The notes beneath the pieces are model-generated. The model searched no databases, was not told the DNA's origin, and saw only the letters and a program-made list of their open reading frames with translations. DNA of 64,000 nucleotides from Bifidobacterium samirii. GTDB taxonomy: Bacteria > Actinomycetota > Actinomycetes > Actinomycetales > Bifidobacteriaceae. Position numbers and translations under genes: made by a program. This document shows positions 46,382 to 55,667 of the stretch, in pieces. Location: positions 1 through 64,000 of the forward strand of contig NZ_QXGK01000011.1 in NCBI RefSeq assembly GCF_003952945.1, read 5' to 3'. Every line of letters begins with the position of its first letter. Position 1 is the first letter of the stretch.

Positions 46382-46789
46382 TCAGTCAAACAGTACTGCT
46401 TCGATCCCGCTGTCCGTCATGTCATGCGCGGCCTTTTCCATTGCCTCCCGCTCGGGGTCGGGCCACGCGTCGGCGTCAAACCGGCACGTGTACAATTCCC
46501 AATGCGTGCAGATGCGAACGAGGAGGATGCGCATTCCGACCACGCGATATACCAACAGCACGTCGTCTTCCACATGGCATTCCATGTACCCGGTAAGGCA
46601 TCCGTTGCCGTGGGACAGACGGTGTGGCTCGCATTCATCGGGTACGCCGCCATACTCTGCGAGATGGTTGTCGATCAGGTCTACGACGGAATCGAACAGG
46701 TAGGTACGATAACGACGCAACCGCTCCAGGTCCGCGTAGAACCAATCCGTGCCGGCGAACTCAAACACGAGCCGACGCCTTTTCCGCAT
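46382..46789 (-). CDS. RelE/YafQ-like toxin
   Basis: 135 residues from the ATG at 46789. The RelE-fold pattern is seen as FDSVVDLIDNHLAEYGGVPDECEPHRL, then LTGYMECHVEDDVLLVYRVVGMRILLVRICTH near the middle, matching YafQ-type mRNA interferases (YxEcHi...Dw/LLvYr). A C-terminal extension of about 40 residues with WPDPEREAMEKAAHDM is longer than in E. coli. Overlaps the 3' end of the small upstream gene by 29 nt, typical of antitoxin-toxin pairs. An ATG at 46876 would bury the antitoxin and is rejected. Confidence 0.7.
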   Translation of the reverse strand: MRKRRRLVFEFAGTDWFYADLERLRRYRTYLFDSVVDLIDNHLAEYGGVPDECEPHRLSHGNGCLTGYMECHVEDDVLLVYRVVGMRILLVRICTHWELYTCRFDADAWPDPEREAMEKAAHDMTDSGIEAVLFD

Positions 46790-46973
46790 CCACCTTGTCC
46801 GCAACGGCGCGAATCGACGCCATGAAATCGGCTTTCGACCGGTATACGCGGATACCCGTGGGCAGGTCCGTGCCAAGATTGGCCGCTTCGGACAGCTGTG
46901 CCACCTTACGAAGACGTGCCGATGCCAGACGCCGTGCCCTACGCTCCATGACGAGTGTCGTCATAACCACCAC
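46761..46973 (-). CDS. Putative antitoxin partner of the RelE-like toxin
   Basis: 70 residues, strongly basic N-terminus (MERRARRLASARLRKVAQL), then YRSKADFMASIRAVADKVDAEKASARV, mostly helical. No known antitoxin family is certain. Small size, position directly upstream and the 29-nt overlap with the toxin support the role. AGGAGGTGG lies upstream of the ATG. Confidence 0.6.
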   Translation of the reverse strand: MVVMTTLVMERRARRLASARLRKVAQLSEAANLGTDLPTGIRVYRSKADFMASIRAVADKVDAEKASARV

Positions 46974-47123
46974 CTCCTAAACGATTATGTTCAGAGTATC
47001 CCATCCTGCTCGGGATACACCACCGTCTCACCTTCGTGAGGACGATCGCGAGTTCAGTAACGTCTCCCACGGCCGGGAGACAGGACCACACACAAGGTGT
47101 GGCCATACGACCTTCGCGATAGG

Positions 47124-47357
47124 TCACGCGTCCGCGTCCATATCGTCCGCGTGACCGCCTTCGGGTTCTAACAGTTTCCTCGGGTTCGACACATGAAGTG
47201 CATCGCAGAATTTCAACGCCGTAGCTAAGGACATGCCGTCGATCGCTCGATGACCGCCCTCGTAAGCGGCGATGCGTCCCCGACTCATGCCGGGGATTTT
47301 TTTCGCTAGCTGATCCTGTGTCAGACCACGTTTCAATCGAAGTTCCCTAAGGCTCAT
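47124..47357 (-). CDS. XRE-family HTH regulator
   Basis: 77 residues. A Cro/CI-type HTH covers almost the whole protein: SLRELRLKRGLTQDQLAKKI, GMSRGRIAAYEGGHRAIDGM, SLATALKFCDALHV, then an acidic tail (GGHADDMDADA). It stands upstream of the toxin pair on the same strand with a 150-nt gap, and may control it. An inverted repeat overlaps its own ribosome site. Confidence 0.85.
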   Translation of the reverse strand: MSLRELRLKRGLTQDQLAKKIPGMSRGRIAAYEGGHRAIDGMSLATALKFCDALHVSNPRKLLEPEGGHADDMDADA

Positions 47358-47360
47358 TAG

Positions 47361-47416
47361 CCCACCTCCGTAATCTCTTTGCAGGTGGGTTCGATTCTAC
47401 TCGACGGGTGGGTTCG
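47361..47416 (-). promoter_or_regulatory. Candidate operator at the XRE gene start
   Basis: CCCACCT (47361-47367, containing the GGAGGTGGG ribosome site on the minus strand) is inverted at 47383-47389 (AGGTGGG), and a further GGGTGGGTTCG follows near 47406, matching AGGTGGGTTCG at 47383. Repeated GTGGGTTCG suggests an autoregulatory site. Confidence 0.4.
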
Positions 47417-47476
47417 CAGCCCAGTGAATAAGTGCGGCATCGGCGGGGAGTATTCGGCCGGCCAGTATTCATCTGT

Positions 47477-48631
47477 TCAGGCCAGTGGGAATCCGAGTGA
47501 TCGTAGATGGTCGGCTGCGGTTTCGGCGGGTATGCGTTCCTGTTCGAGGCGTGGGTGGCCTCCGTCGGCGCCGGTGCAGAGGAACGTGTAGAGGGCCCGT
47601 TCGGCGTCGGTCAGGGAGGTCAGTGGCTTGGGTTCTCTGGGATGGATCGGGTTGCCGTGTTCGTCGACGTCGGTGCCGTAGACGGCGTATGCGTCGTAGG
47701 TGGCCCGGTCCATGAGCATGCTGGCGCAGTCGAGGCCGGCGTCGCGCAGCGAGGCGAGGATCTCGAAGCCGCGTGCGTCCAGGTCTCCCCAGTAGACGAC
47801 GCTGATGGACGGGGCGGCCAGCCATGGCAGGAGCTGAGGGACGAGGACGGCCGCGTTCCCGGAGCCGAACACGCAGATGCCGTGACGGATGGGAGGCATC
47901 ATCTTCCGGTAGGTGTCCTTGTTTTCCACGATGACCGCGTAGCGGATGCCCGTTGTCGGGTCGTACGACGATGGTTCGACCACCGTCTGGTCTGGTCTTC
48001 CGGCCATGGCCGGGTCGAGGAACCGGTAGCGCAGTTCCGCGGGACGTTCCTCCAGTCCCAGATCATCCTTGCCGGTGAGGATCCGTATGGCGTCGAGGCG
48101 TGATTTGCGCATGTCGAGCCATTTGGCGCTGAATCCGGGAAGCGGCACCATCCTCGTGGTCCGGCCGGTCGTGTCATGTGCGGCGAAGTAGGCTGCGGCG
48201 GTCATCAGCCGGTCGAAGTCCGCGTCGTTCTCGTTCCTGACCATCCGTGCGACACGCGCCGCGACGTCGGCCGGGACGCCGCTCTCGGCCTGGAGCCGGG
48301 CGATGCGCGAGCGAGCCGTCCGGTACGCGTCGGCCGTGGCGCGTGGCGCGGCGCGCAGGGCGGCCCGTTCGTCGGGGACGGTGACATGGCCGACGAATTC
48401 GACCGGGCAGCCGCCGATGATACGCCTCGTCGCTTGCGCGTCGAGTCCGCAGCGTCCTGCCCACCGGCGGGTGTCCTCGTCGATGTCGAGGAAGCGCGGC
48501 GCGTCCGATTCGAGTTCGTCCCGTCGGGGCAGGTTGACGGCGAACGTGCGCGGCCAGCCGGGTTCTACACGGAACATGTCGTATTCCAGCCGTTTGCCGA
48601 TGAGCGCGGCGAGATCGTGGCGGGTCTTCAT
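47477..48631 (-). CDS. jetD: Wadjet subunit JetD (DUF3322/DUF2220 nuclease)
   Basis: 384 residues. N-terminal DUF3322 (about 1-185) ends near LPGFSAKWLDMRKSRLDAI, and C-terminal DUF2220 is a TOPRIM-like fold: VIVENKDTYRKM with the acidic residue near 234, FGSGNAAVLVPQLLPWL, and VYWGDLDARGFEILASLR (DxD near 279-281). In characterised Wadjet, JetD cuts plasmid DNA after JetABC loop extrusion. All expected acidic residues are present. Gap of 67 nt after jetC. Confidence 0.93.
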   Translation of the reverse strand: MKTRHDLAALIGKRLEYDMFRVEPGWPRTFAVNLPRRDELESDAPRFLDIDEDTRRWAGRCGLDAQATRRIIGGCPVEFVGHVTVPDERAALRAAPRATADAYRTARSRIARLQAESGVPADVAARVARMVRNENDADFDRLMTAAAYFAAHDTTGRTTRMVPLPGFSAKWLDMRKSRLDAIRILTGKDDLGLEERPAELRYRFLDPAMAGRPDQTVVEPSSYDPTTGIRYAVIVENKDTYRKMMPPIRHGICVFGSGNAAVLVPQLLPWLAAPSISVVYWGDLDARGFEILASLRDAGLDCASMLMDRATYDAYAVYGTDVDEHGNPIHPREPKPLTSLTDAERALYTFLCTGADGGHPRLEQERIPAETAADHLRSLGFPLA

Positions 48632-48698
48632 CGTCGTCGGAACCTTTCTGCGAGCGCCGCCGGCCGGTGATGATCGGGTCGGCGGCGCTCGCGGTCGT

Positions 48699-51600
48699 CT
48701 ATGCGGTGGCGTCCGGCTGGTCCGGCTTGTCCGGGGCGGGCGGCTCCGAGGACGGGATCGGCGGGTTCGGCGCGCCTGTCGCCTCTGCCGTCGGATCGTC
48801 GGTCGGCAGGTCCGTCTCGTCCGTCTCGTCGGGTTCGTCGGCGGAGGCGAGTTCGGCTTCGCGGAGGCTGGTGCGGCCGGTGTCGGGGTTCTTCCAGGTG
48901 ACGTAGGCCTTGGTGGAGATGGCGAGGATTTCGCCGGTCTTGCTTTCGGGGGCGGAGACGATGACCTGGAAGCCGAGTCGGGGCAGGACGCTCAGGGCGC
49001 GTTGCGTGTAGCGGCCGTCGGCCTTGATGAGCGCCTCGTCGAGGAACAGGGTGGTGTACGAGGGGCGCAGGCGGCGTTCCATGCCGCCGCCGAGCAGGTA
49101 GATGAGGGCGGCGCCGTAGACGAACGAGGTGAGTTCCTGGAGGGCGCCGCCGGAGCGGCCGCCTGTGGAGGTGATGCGTTCGTCGGGCCCGTCCTGGTGG
49201 TGGACGGTCGCGTGGAACGTGGATCGGCAGCGTGGGTCGAGGTCGTGTGCGCCGTAGTCGCGGATGCCGCCGGTGTCGCGGATCCGGGCGAGCTGGTCGC
49301 GCAGCAGTCCGATCATGGTCGCGCAGGCGGCGAACGTGCGTTTCGACTCCTGCGGGTCGTCCTTGGCGCCGCCGGTGCGCCATGCGGTCAGCCGGTCGAC
49401 GGCGCGTTGCAGCTGGGTGGCGAACGTGCGGTCGGGGCGTCGGATGTCGGCGTGGATGGACAGGGTGCCGTGGCGGGGGCCGAAGCTCTGGCCGACGAGC
49501 ATGTGGTTGATGCGTTCCAGCTGGTCGCCGATGCGTCGCGCGTCCTGGTCGATGGCGCGTTTGAGGGTGAGGAATCCTCGGTAGAGGCTGTCGAGGCAGC
49601 GCCGGTATTCGCCTGGTCCGGAGGCGACGGCGGTCAGTTGGGTGAGCTGGGCGAGCTCGTCCATGTAGTAGCGGTGGTCGGCGACGCTGGCGGCGAGCGA
49701 GTCGTCGTCGGGCGCGTACCGGTCGATGTATTCGCCCATGGCGGTCTCGACGGTGCGTCGCGTCGCGTCGCGGTCCTTGGCGAGCTGGCTGATGCGCGAC
49801 GTCATGTCGCGGCGCATGCCGTCGATGACGCGCTCCATGAACGGGGTCGCGCCGGGCTGGTCTCCTGCGCCGACGATCATGCGGGCGCGCATGTCGTCGG
49901 CGAGCGCCGTGAATCCGTGTTCGTAGGATTCGTCGAGGATGCGGATGATGTCCTCGCCGGGTGCCGGGTCGTCGTGGCCGGGTTCGGTTTGGGGGTGGTC
50001 GGTGAGCCATTGGTTGATGGCGGCGATGGTTCTGGCGGCCTGTTCCGTGTCGCGGGAGGCGTCGTAGCGGTCGCGTTGGGCCTGGTCGCGTTCGTGTTCG
50101 AGCCGGTCGCGCAGGGTTTCGAGTTCGGCGATCTGCGGGTTGTCGCGGATCTGGTCGATGTCGTGTTCGAGCGTGGCGATGGTCTGTTGCGCGCCGGTTT
50201 CGTCGATGTCGGTCCAGTCGGTGTAGGCGATTTCGCGGGCGAGCGCGTCCTGGGCGTCGAGTCGTTCGATGGCGCGTTTCGTCTCGTCGAACGCGGCGAG
50301 GGCGTTCTCGTCCGCGGTGCGGGCCTCGCCGATGCGTTCGCGCAGTCCGGCGAGGTAGGTTTCGGTGACGAAGCCGATGATCTGGCGGCGGTCCTTGACG
50401 CCGTGTTCGCCGCGACGGTCGGATTTGATCTGTCCGTCGGGCTGCACCTGGCGGTGCGCGTGGTCGGCGTCGTCGATGCGGTCGACGCACAATGCGTCGA
50501 GTCGGGGCGTGCGGGTCTGGGCGCGTAGCCATGGGGTGAACGGGGAGTCGTCGCGGAAGCGCAGTTTGGACGACATCCATGTGCCGTCCGCGTCGTCGTG
50601 CGCGCCCGTGGCGTCCGTCGCATCCGCCGGGTCGGCGGTGCCTGCGGTGCCTGCGGTGCCTGCGGTGTCGTCGGATACGTCGACGAACCGCCAGGTGCGG
50701 CGGGCCATGAGATGCGGGTCGATGCTGCTGACCTTGGCGGCGAAGCCGGGTTCGTGGCGGCGGTCGACGAGGATCGTCTGGGCGATGGGCGCGTAGGCGA
50801 CGTTCATGGCGAGCCGCCAGCGTTCCTCGCCGTCGCGCACGTCCATGAGCTCGGCCACGTACGGCAGGTCGGCCGCGTCCAGGCCGGTGGCGTGGCAGAG
50901 CATCGTGCGCGTCTCGTCCATCTGGCCGGTGATGCGCGTGCGCGCCTCGCGTTGGAGCGCGTAGTCGCGTTCCAACGAGTCGAGGGCGCGTTTCGTGTCC
51001 GCGCGATGGGCGGCGGCCTCGTCGCGGCGCGAGTCCAGATCGTCGCGCAGACGCCGGTGGTCGAGCCGGGACTGGACCGCGTCGATGCGCGCCTGCTCCC
51101 ACGCCTGCGCGTCCCCGGGCATGGGACGGCCGGCCGCCTCATACAGGTCGCGCAGGCGGCCGGCGCGGGAGCGTATGTCGTCCAGGCTGCGGCGGGCCGC
51201 GGCGAGGCGTTCGTCGAGGCGTTCCAGACCGGTGTCGAGGCCGCGGATGCGGTCGCGCACGCCGTCGATGCGCGTCTGCAGCGTCTCGCAGCGCAGGGCC
51301 GCCCGGCGTTCGTCGGCGGCGCGCCGCTCCTGTTCGCGCCGTTCCTCGGGCAGGCGGCGTTCGACCTCGCCGCGCATGAGCCGCAGCGCGTGCCGGCGGA
51401 TCGCCCGCATGCCCGCGTCGTCGGCCGGGTCGGCCGGTTCGAGCGTGCGCGCGGCGGCGAGCGCGGTCGCGTACGCGTCGTACGCGTCGCGGATCGTCTC
51501 GAGCCGGCCGATGCGGCGCATCTTGTCGTCGATGCTGCGGAAGTTCTCGTCGTAGCGTTCGTAGTCGGCGACGAGGTCGCGGGCCTTGCCGATCGCGTCG

Positions 51601-52316
51601 GGCACGCCGAGCACGCCCTGTTTGAAGATGTCGTCGAGCCGTGAGGGCGCGTCGGCGGACTGGATGCGGGCCAGGAGCCTACAGGCGTCGGCGCCCAGCC
51701 CCATCTCGGCCCAGATGTGCTCGTGGAACGCGTCCGCGTTGGGGAACGTCGTGCACCCGGGGTAGACGGTGCGGATCTGGCCGGGCGTGAACGGCGTATC
51801 GCGCAGCGCGTCCATGAGACGCGGGTCGATGGGCCGGTCCCATGCGGCGTACTGGCGGCGCACGTCGCCGCGCCCGTCGCCGGCCATCAGGTACAGGAAC
51901 TTGGCGCACGACAGGCGACGCCCGTCGGTGTGGTTGACGTACGTGTCGACGATCGCGCCCCACACCGGCTGGGGCGTGCCGTCCGCGCCGCGGCCGCGCA
52001 GGTAGATCGGCTCGTCGCCGTCGCCCGTGTCGCCCACGCCGGTCATGCCGCGCAGGTACGTGTAGTCGCTGCGTTCGCTGCGCCCCGAGTTCGACGCCTT
52101 GTTGAACGGGGTGCCGGTCGGGTAGAGCAGGGAGATCTGCGCGTCGACGAGCGTGGACTTGCCCGATTCGCTGGCGCCGGCCAGCAGGGTGACGGGCATC
52201 GCGCCGTCCATGGACGGGCGGAACTCGTGGTAGCCGTCGTAGGATCCCCAGTTGACCAGACGGCGGCTCTCCAGCATCCACCGGTCGGCGATCATGGTCA
52301 TGTCGTCGCGTCCCAT
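48699..52316 (-). CDS. jetC: Wadjet subunit JetC (SMC/MukB-like ATPase)
   Basis: 1205 residues, SMC architecture. The head has Walker A LAGASESGKSTLVD at about 47-55. Two long coiled-coil arms follow, rich in Arg/Asp/Ala (about 290-500 and 640-990), with a hinge region between. The C-terminal head has the signature-like GGRSGGALQELTSF, Walker B YTTLFLDEALIKAD near 1088 and VIVSAPESKTGEI. A 9-bp tandem repeat encodes AGTAGTAG near residue 553, a low-complexity insertion at the hinge border. The ATG overlaps the jetB stop (TGATG). Confidence 0.95.
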   Translation of the reverse strand: MGRDDMTMIADRWMLESRRLVNWGSYDGYHEFRPSMDGAMPVTLLAGASESGKSTLVDAQISLLYPTGTPFNKASNSGRSERSDYTYLRGMTGVGDTGDGDEPIYLRGRGADGTPQPVWGAIVDTYVNHTDGRRLSCAKFLYLMAGDGRGDVRRQYAAWDRPIDPRLMDALRDTPFTPGQIRTVYPGCTTFPNADAFHEHIWAEMGLGADACRLLARIQSADAPSRLDDIFKQGVLGVPDAIGKARDLVADYERYDENFRSIDDKMRRIGRLETIRDAYDAYATALAAARTLEPADPADDAGMRAIRRHALRLMRGEVERRLPEERREQERRAADERRAALRCETLQTRIDGVRDRIRGLDTGLERLDERLAAARRSLDDIRSRAGRLRDLYEAAGRPMPGDAQAWEQARIDAVQSRLDHRRLRDDLDSRRDEAAAHRADTKRALDSLERDYALQREARTRITGQMDETRTMLCHATGLDAADLPYVAELMDVRDGEERWRLAMNVAYAPIAQTILVDRRHEPGFAAKVSSIDPHLMARRTWRFVDVSDDTAGTAGTAGTADPADATDATGAHDDADGTWMSSKLRFRDDSPFTPWLRAQTRTPRLDALCVDRIDDADHAHRQVQPDGQIKSDRRGEHGVKDRRQIIGFVTETYLAGLRERIGEARTADENALAAFDETKRAIERLDAQDALAREIAYTDWTDIDETGAQQTIATLEHDIDQIRDNPQIAELETLRDRLEHERDQAQRDRYDASRDTEQAARTIAAINQWLTDHPQTEPGHDDPAPGEDIIRILDESYEHGFTALADDMRARMIVGAGDQPGATPFMERVIDGMRRDMTSRISQLAKDRDATRRTVETAMGEYIDRYAPDDDSLAASVADHRYYMDELAQLTQLTAVASGPGEYRRCLDSLYRGFLTLKRAIDQDARRIGDQLERINHMLVGQSFGPRHGTLSIHADIRRPDRTFATQLQRAVDRLTAWRTGGAKDDPQESKRTFAACATMIGLLRDQLARIRDTGGIRDYGAHDLDPRCRSTFHATVHHQDGPDERITSTGGRSGGALQELTSFVYGAALIYLLGGGMERRLRPSYTTLFLDEALIKADGRYTQRALSVLPRLGFQVIVSAPESKTGEILAISTKAYVTWKNPDTGRTSLREAELASADEPDETDETDLPTDDPTAEATGAPNPPIPSSEPPAPDKPDQPDATA
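50641..50667. repeat. 9-bp tandem repeat inside jetC
   Basis: CCTGCGGTG is repeated three times (minus strand CACCGCAGG), encoding the Ala-Gly-Thr repeats near residue 553 of JetC. Copy number changes stay in frame. Confidence 0.75.
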
Positions 52317-53140
52317 CAGCGCTCCTCCCCGTATCCCGTGGCGTCGGCGTCCGGCGTCGGGCCGGCCGGACCGTCCGCATCGTCGACGGCGACGCCGTCG
52401 GTCCCGTCATCGTCGGCCGCGGCGGCGGCCGTGGCCGTGTCGAGCCATTCGTCGGCCAGCGCGCGGTCGAGCACGACGGGCACGAGCGGCGTGATGCGGT
52501 ACGTCGTCGCGTCGTCGCCCATGCGCTCCAGATACCCGTACGTCGTCATCGCGGACACGAGCGCGCCGATCTGGCGCGTCGCGCCCTCCTCGTCGTTGCG
52601 CGACGCGAGGAACCCGGCGCCGCCGGCCAGCGCGGCGCGGATCTCGTCGAACCCGACGATCCACTCGTCGCGCGCGGCGCGCACGTTCTCGTATTCGAGG
52701 ACGCGGATGCGCAGGAACGCGAGCAGCGCCGCCTCCTCGCGGCGCAGGCTGGACCGGGTCTTGAGCGCGCGCGACGTGACGTCGGGGCCCGTGGCGGGCG
52801 CGGCGACCATGATCCGGTAGCGTTCGTCGACGACCAGGTCGAGCAGGTCGTTGTTGAGCGAACGCGTCACCGCCGTCAGATTGTCCATGGCCAGGTCGTA
52901 CAGGTCGCCCTCGATGTAGCGTTCGCGTTTGAGCGCGATCGCGGCGATGCGCGCGTCGGCGCCCATGTCGCCCAGATCACCCTCGAACAGCGCATACGGG
53001 TTGACGGGCCGCTCCCCCGTCTCCTCCGACGCGCCATCGACGGTATCGCCGGTCTCCCCGATGCCGTCGATGGTTTCGACGCGTTCGCTGCCGGCGTCCG
53101 CCCCGTACGGGCCGCCCGTGCCGTTGGTGTCGTCGTCCAT
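52316..53140 (-). CDS. jetB: Wadjet subunit JetB (DUF4194, MukE-like)
   Basis: 274 residues from the ATG at 53140, one base after the jetA stop. A disordered acidic N-terminus (about 1-60) precedes the MukE-like double winged-helix core: [43 protein letters not shown] and [20 protein letters not shown] (recognition-like helix), then a Asp/Ala-rich tail. DUF4194 proteins bridge JetA and JetC. Confidence 0.92.
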   Translation of the reverse strand: MDDDTNGTGGPYGADAGSERVETIDGIGETGDTVDGASEETGERPVNPYALFEGDLGDMGADARIAAIALKRERYIEGDLYDLAMDNLTAVTRSLNNDLLDLVVDERYRIMVAAPATGPDVTSRALKTRSSLRREEAALLAFLRIRVLEYENVRAARDEWIVGFDEIRAALAGGAGFLASRNDEEGATRQIGALVSAMTTYGYLERMGDDATTYRITPLVPVVLDRALADEWLDTATAAAAADDDGTDGVAVDDADGPAGPTPDADATGYGEER

Positions 53141-53141
53141 G

Positions 53142-54668
53142 TCACTCCTCCCGTAGGATCGCATCCAGTTCGTCCCGCGTCGCCGTCACGGGCATCGTCA
53201 GCCACACGCGCTCCGCACCGTCCTGCGACACGCACCGCCATGCGACGCGCGCACCGTCCTCCCCCACGCCGCCCAGGGCGCCCAGGAAGCCGACCAGTTC
53301 GCTCTCGCGGCGCTCGCGCGCCGGCAGCCGGTTGAATCCGGCGGCGATGTCGACCGTCCCGTCCCCGGCCGTCAGCGGGTCGCGGGCGATCAGGGCGATC
53401 ATGCGGCGCAGCCGCGGGCCGCCGCCCTCGACCAGCGCATGCAGGTCCGGCATGGGCGCCGCGTCGGCCGTCACATCGGCGAGCGCCGGCGGGCTGGTGC
53501 GGGTCATGGGGCGTGCGGGCCGGGTGGGCAGGGGCGCCAGCCGCACGTCGCCGGTGCCGGTCGCGTAGGGGCGGTCCGGGTCGCCCGGGTGGCGTCGCGC
53601 GTCGTCGCCGAGCGCGGCGTACAGGCGGTTGAGGCGGGTGAGCATCGTGCGGTAGCGGGTGTCGGTCCGTTGGCGTACGAGGCGGCTGACGGCTTCGTCG
53701 GATACGCGGATCTGGTCGCGGACCGCTTCGATGCCTTCGTAGATGCGGTCGAGTTCGGCGCGGATCTGGTCGAGCAGCGTGGCCGCCTGCCCGTCCTCGC
53801 CGGACAGGTAGGGGGTGCGGGCGATGTCGTGCAGGGCGTCGTCGATCTGGCGTCGGCCTTCGTCGGTGACGATCACCTGGAACGCGTCCTCGAAGCGGCG
53901 TCCGCCGTCGGAGCGGGTGAAGGAGCGGTGGTGGTCGTCGAGGTAGGAGGCGAGGATGCGGTCGACGTCCATGTCGGCGGATTGCATGCGGCGGCGCAGC
54001 ATGTCGCCGTTGTCGCGTTCGGTCAGGACGAGTTCGTGCAGGTCGACGGGGATGCCGCGCAGCGTGTTGTGGATGACGGCGATCACGTCGCCGACCTGGC
54101 CGGCGTCGAGCATCGTGTCGGATTCGCCGTCGAGGATGCGGCGGATCTCGTGGCGTCGTTCCTTGATCTCCCGGTTGAGGAGGCGGATGCGTTCGCGCGG
54201 GTCGACGGTCAGGCGCATGCGCGCGTGTTCGATCTCCATGATGATGGAGTTGGCCTGGGCGCCCGAGAGGGTCATGGTCTCGTCCTCGAGGCGGTCGAGC
54301 GCGTCGATGGCGCGGTGGGCGCGCGTGGTGAGCCGGTACAGGTAGCGGTGGCTGGTCTCGTCGTGCGTGTTGGCGAGCCACGCGTAGTCGCCTTCGCCTT
54401 CCCGGGTCAGTTCGGTCACGATCCGGTGGGCGGCCTCCAGGTGGGTTTCGCCGTCGCGCGGCGTGTGGTCGCCGGCAGCGGTGAGGCGTTCGAGGGATCG
54501 GGCGAAGCGCTCCTCGAGGGTCTCGCGGGGCATCTGGCCGGTGAGCGGGTCGAACGCGGCGCGCAGCAATGCCACGTACAGGCGTGCGTTGGGTCGTGTC
54601 AGCAGGCGCAGCGAGCCGGTCTCGTACACCGGTCGCAGCCGTTCCATCTCGCGGATGACATCGCCCAT
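53142..54668 (-). CDS. jetA: Wadjet subunit JetA (DUF3375, kleisin/MukF-like)
   Basis: 508 residues from the ATG at 54668. DUF3375 signature at the start ([28 protein letters not shown]), a helical middle with long charged stretches ([23 protein letters not shown]), a proline-rich linker (about 385-420) and a C-terminal winged-helix-like domain ([20 protein letters not shown]). It is the kleisin of the Wadjet SMC complex. First gene of the operon. DUF3375 plus DUF4194 defines type I Wadjet. Confidence 0.93.
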   Translation of the reverse strand: MGDVIREMERLRPVYETGSLRLLTRPNARLYVALLRAAFDPLTGQMPRETLEERFARSLERLTAAGDHTPRDGETHLEAAHRIVTELTREGEGDYAWLANTHDETSHRYLYRLTTRAHRAIDALDRLEDETMTLSGAQANSIIMEIEHARMRLTVDPRERIRLLNREIKERRHEIRRILDGESDTMLDAGQVGDVIAVIHNTLRGIPVDLHELVLTERDNGDMLRRRMQSADMDVDRILASYLDDHHRSFTRSDGGRRFEDAFQVIVTDEGRRQIDDALHDIARTPYLSGEDGQAATLLDQIRAELDRIYEGIEAVRDQIRVSDEAVSRLVRQRTDTRYRTMLTRLNRLYAALGDDARRHPGDPDRPYATGTGDVRLAPLPTRPARPMTRTSPPALADVTADAAPMPDLHALVEGGGPRLRRMIALIARDPLTAGDGTVDIAAGFNRLPARERRESELVGFLGALGGVGEDGARVAWRCVSQDGAERVWLTMPVTATRDELDAILREE

Positions 54669-54724
54669 CGTGTTCCTCGCTTTCCGCATCCAAGGCTAGC
54701 AGACGGGCGGGGCCGTGTCGGACG

Positions 54725-55465
54725 TCACGCCGTGCGTTCCAGCTCCTCGAGGACGAGCCCGTCGTCGTGCAGGCGGGCGGCGAGGTCGGCGCCCACGTAC
54801 CGGTAGTGGCGGGGGCTCTCGTCCATGCCGGTGAGCTGCTCGCGGCCGTGCGGGTAGCGTTGCGTGAACCCGTGCTCCCAGGCGTGGGCGGCGAGCCATT
54901 CGGCGACGCCCTGGCGTGCCTGGGCATCCGTGCCGCGGGCGGTGACATCGACGGCCAGTCCCAGCTCGTGCTCGTTCATGCCGGGCGCGCCGACGGCCCG
55001 TTCGGCGGCCTGGAGCGCCTGCTCCTCCTCCATGCCCTGGTTCTCGTTGAGGAACGTGCGGTCGCGTACGATCCGCTCCTGGTCGGCGCGCGTGCGGTAG
55101 CCGGCGGTGACCGTCGGGTCGAGGCCGGCCGCGCGCATCGCGTCGAGCATGCGGTTCAGGTCGGGTGCGATGCGCTCGTCGACCCGGATGCCGCCGTCGA
55201 GGTCCGTCAGGGCGGGTTCGGGATAGTCGTCGGGGATGCGGTTCCACCGGTTCACCACGATCGCCTCCCATTGGTCGGGCCGGTAGTCGGCCTGCGGCGT
55301 GCCGGTCGAGAACGGGCCGATGTCGGCGATGCGGCCCAATGCGAACAGGCCGCCGGCGCCGGCGAGCGCCAGTACGGTCAGGACGGCCAGGAGGATGCGC
55401 GCGGCGCGCCATGATGAGCGGACGGTGCGCTCGCGCCGGTAGTCGTCGAAGTTGCCCGTGGTCAT
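54725..55465 (-). CDS. VanY-like D,D-carboxypeptidase
   Basis: 246 residues. Signal-anchor helix (about 24-47), then a VanY/peptidase M15B domain: VTAGYRTRADQERIV (near 118-132), the zinc-binding GMNEHELGLAVDV (H and D near 162), and the third ligand in SPRHYRYVGADL near 218. Trims the terminal D-Ala of peptidoglycan stems in the family. AGGAGGGC before the ATG. It ends 56 nt upstream of jetA on the same strand, so jetABCD could be read from its promoter (inference). A longer upstream frame is rejected. Confidence 0.9.
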   Translation of the reverse strand: MTTGNFDDYRRERTVRSSWRAARILLAVLTVLALAGAGGLFALGRIADIGPFSTGTPQADYRPDQWEAIVVNRWNRIPDDYPEPALTDLDGGIRVDERIAPDLNRMLDAMRAAGLDPTVTAGYRTRADQERIVRDRTFLNENQGMEEEQALQAAERAVGAPGMNEHELGLAVDVTARGTDAQARQGVAEWLAAHAWEHGFTQRYPHGREQLTGMDESPRHYRYVGADLAARLHDDGLVLEELERTA

Positions 55466-55667
55466 GATGCCCTCCTGTGCCGTGTGGGGACGATGACCTG
55501 GATCGTGGCAGTCTCGTTCCCTCCCGTGGTTCCAGCGTATGCCCGTCGTGGGCGGCGGGCCATCGGCCGTGGGGATGAGCGGCCCGGCGCGCACCGGTCC
55601 GTAGGATGAGCGGCCCGCGGCGGGCCCGTGTCCGGCGTTCCCGTCGGGGTGCGCGTCGGTGTCGCCG
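55466..55667. other. 202-nt gap before the VanY-like gene
   Basis: GC-rich, with GATGAGCGGCCCG repeated near 55575 and 55606 and a hairpin near 55535-55562 (GCCCGTCGTGGGC). It should hold the permease 3' end and the VanY promoter. No gene seen. Confidence 0.4.

Noticed and set aside
48303-50528. 741-codon plus-strand frame over the jetC-jetD region
   Set aside because: Antisense shadow of jetC/jetD, valine- and glycine-rich, with no ribosome site and no recognisable domain.
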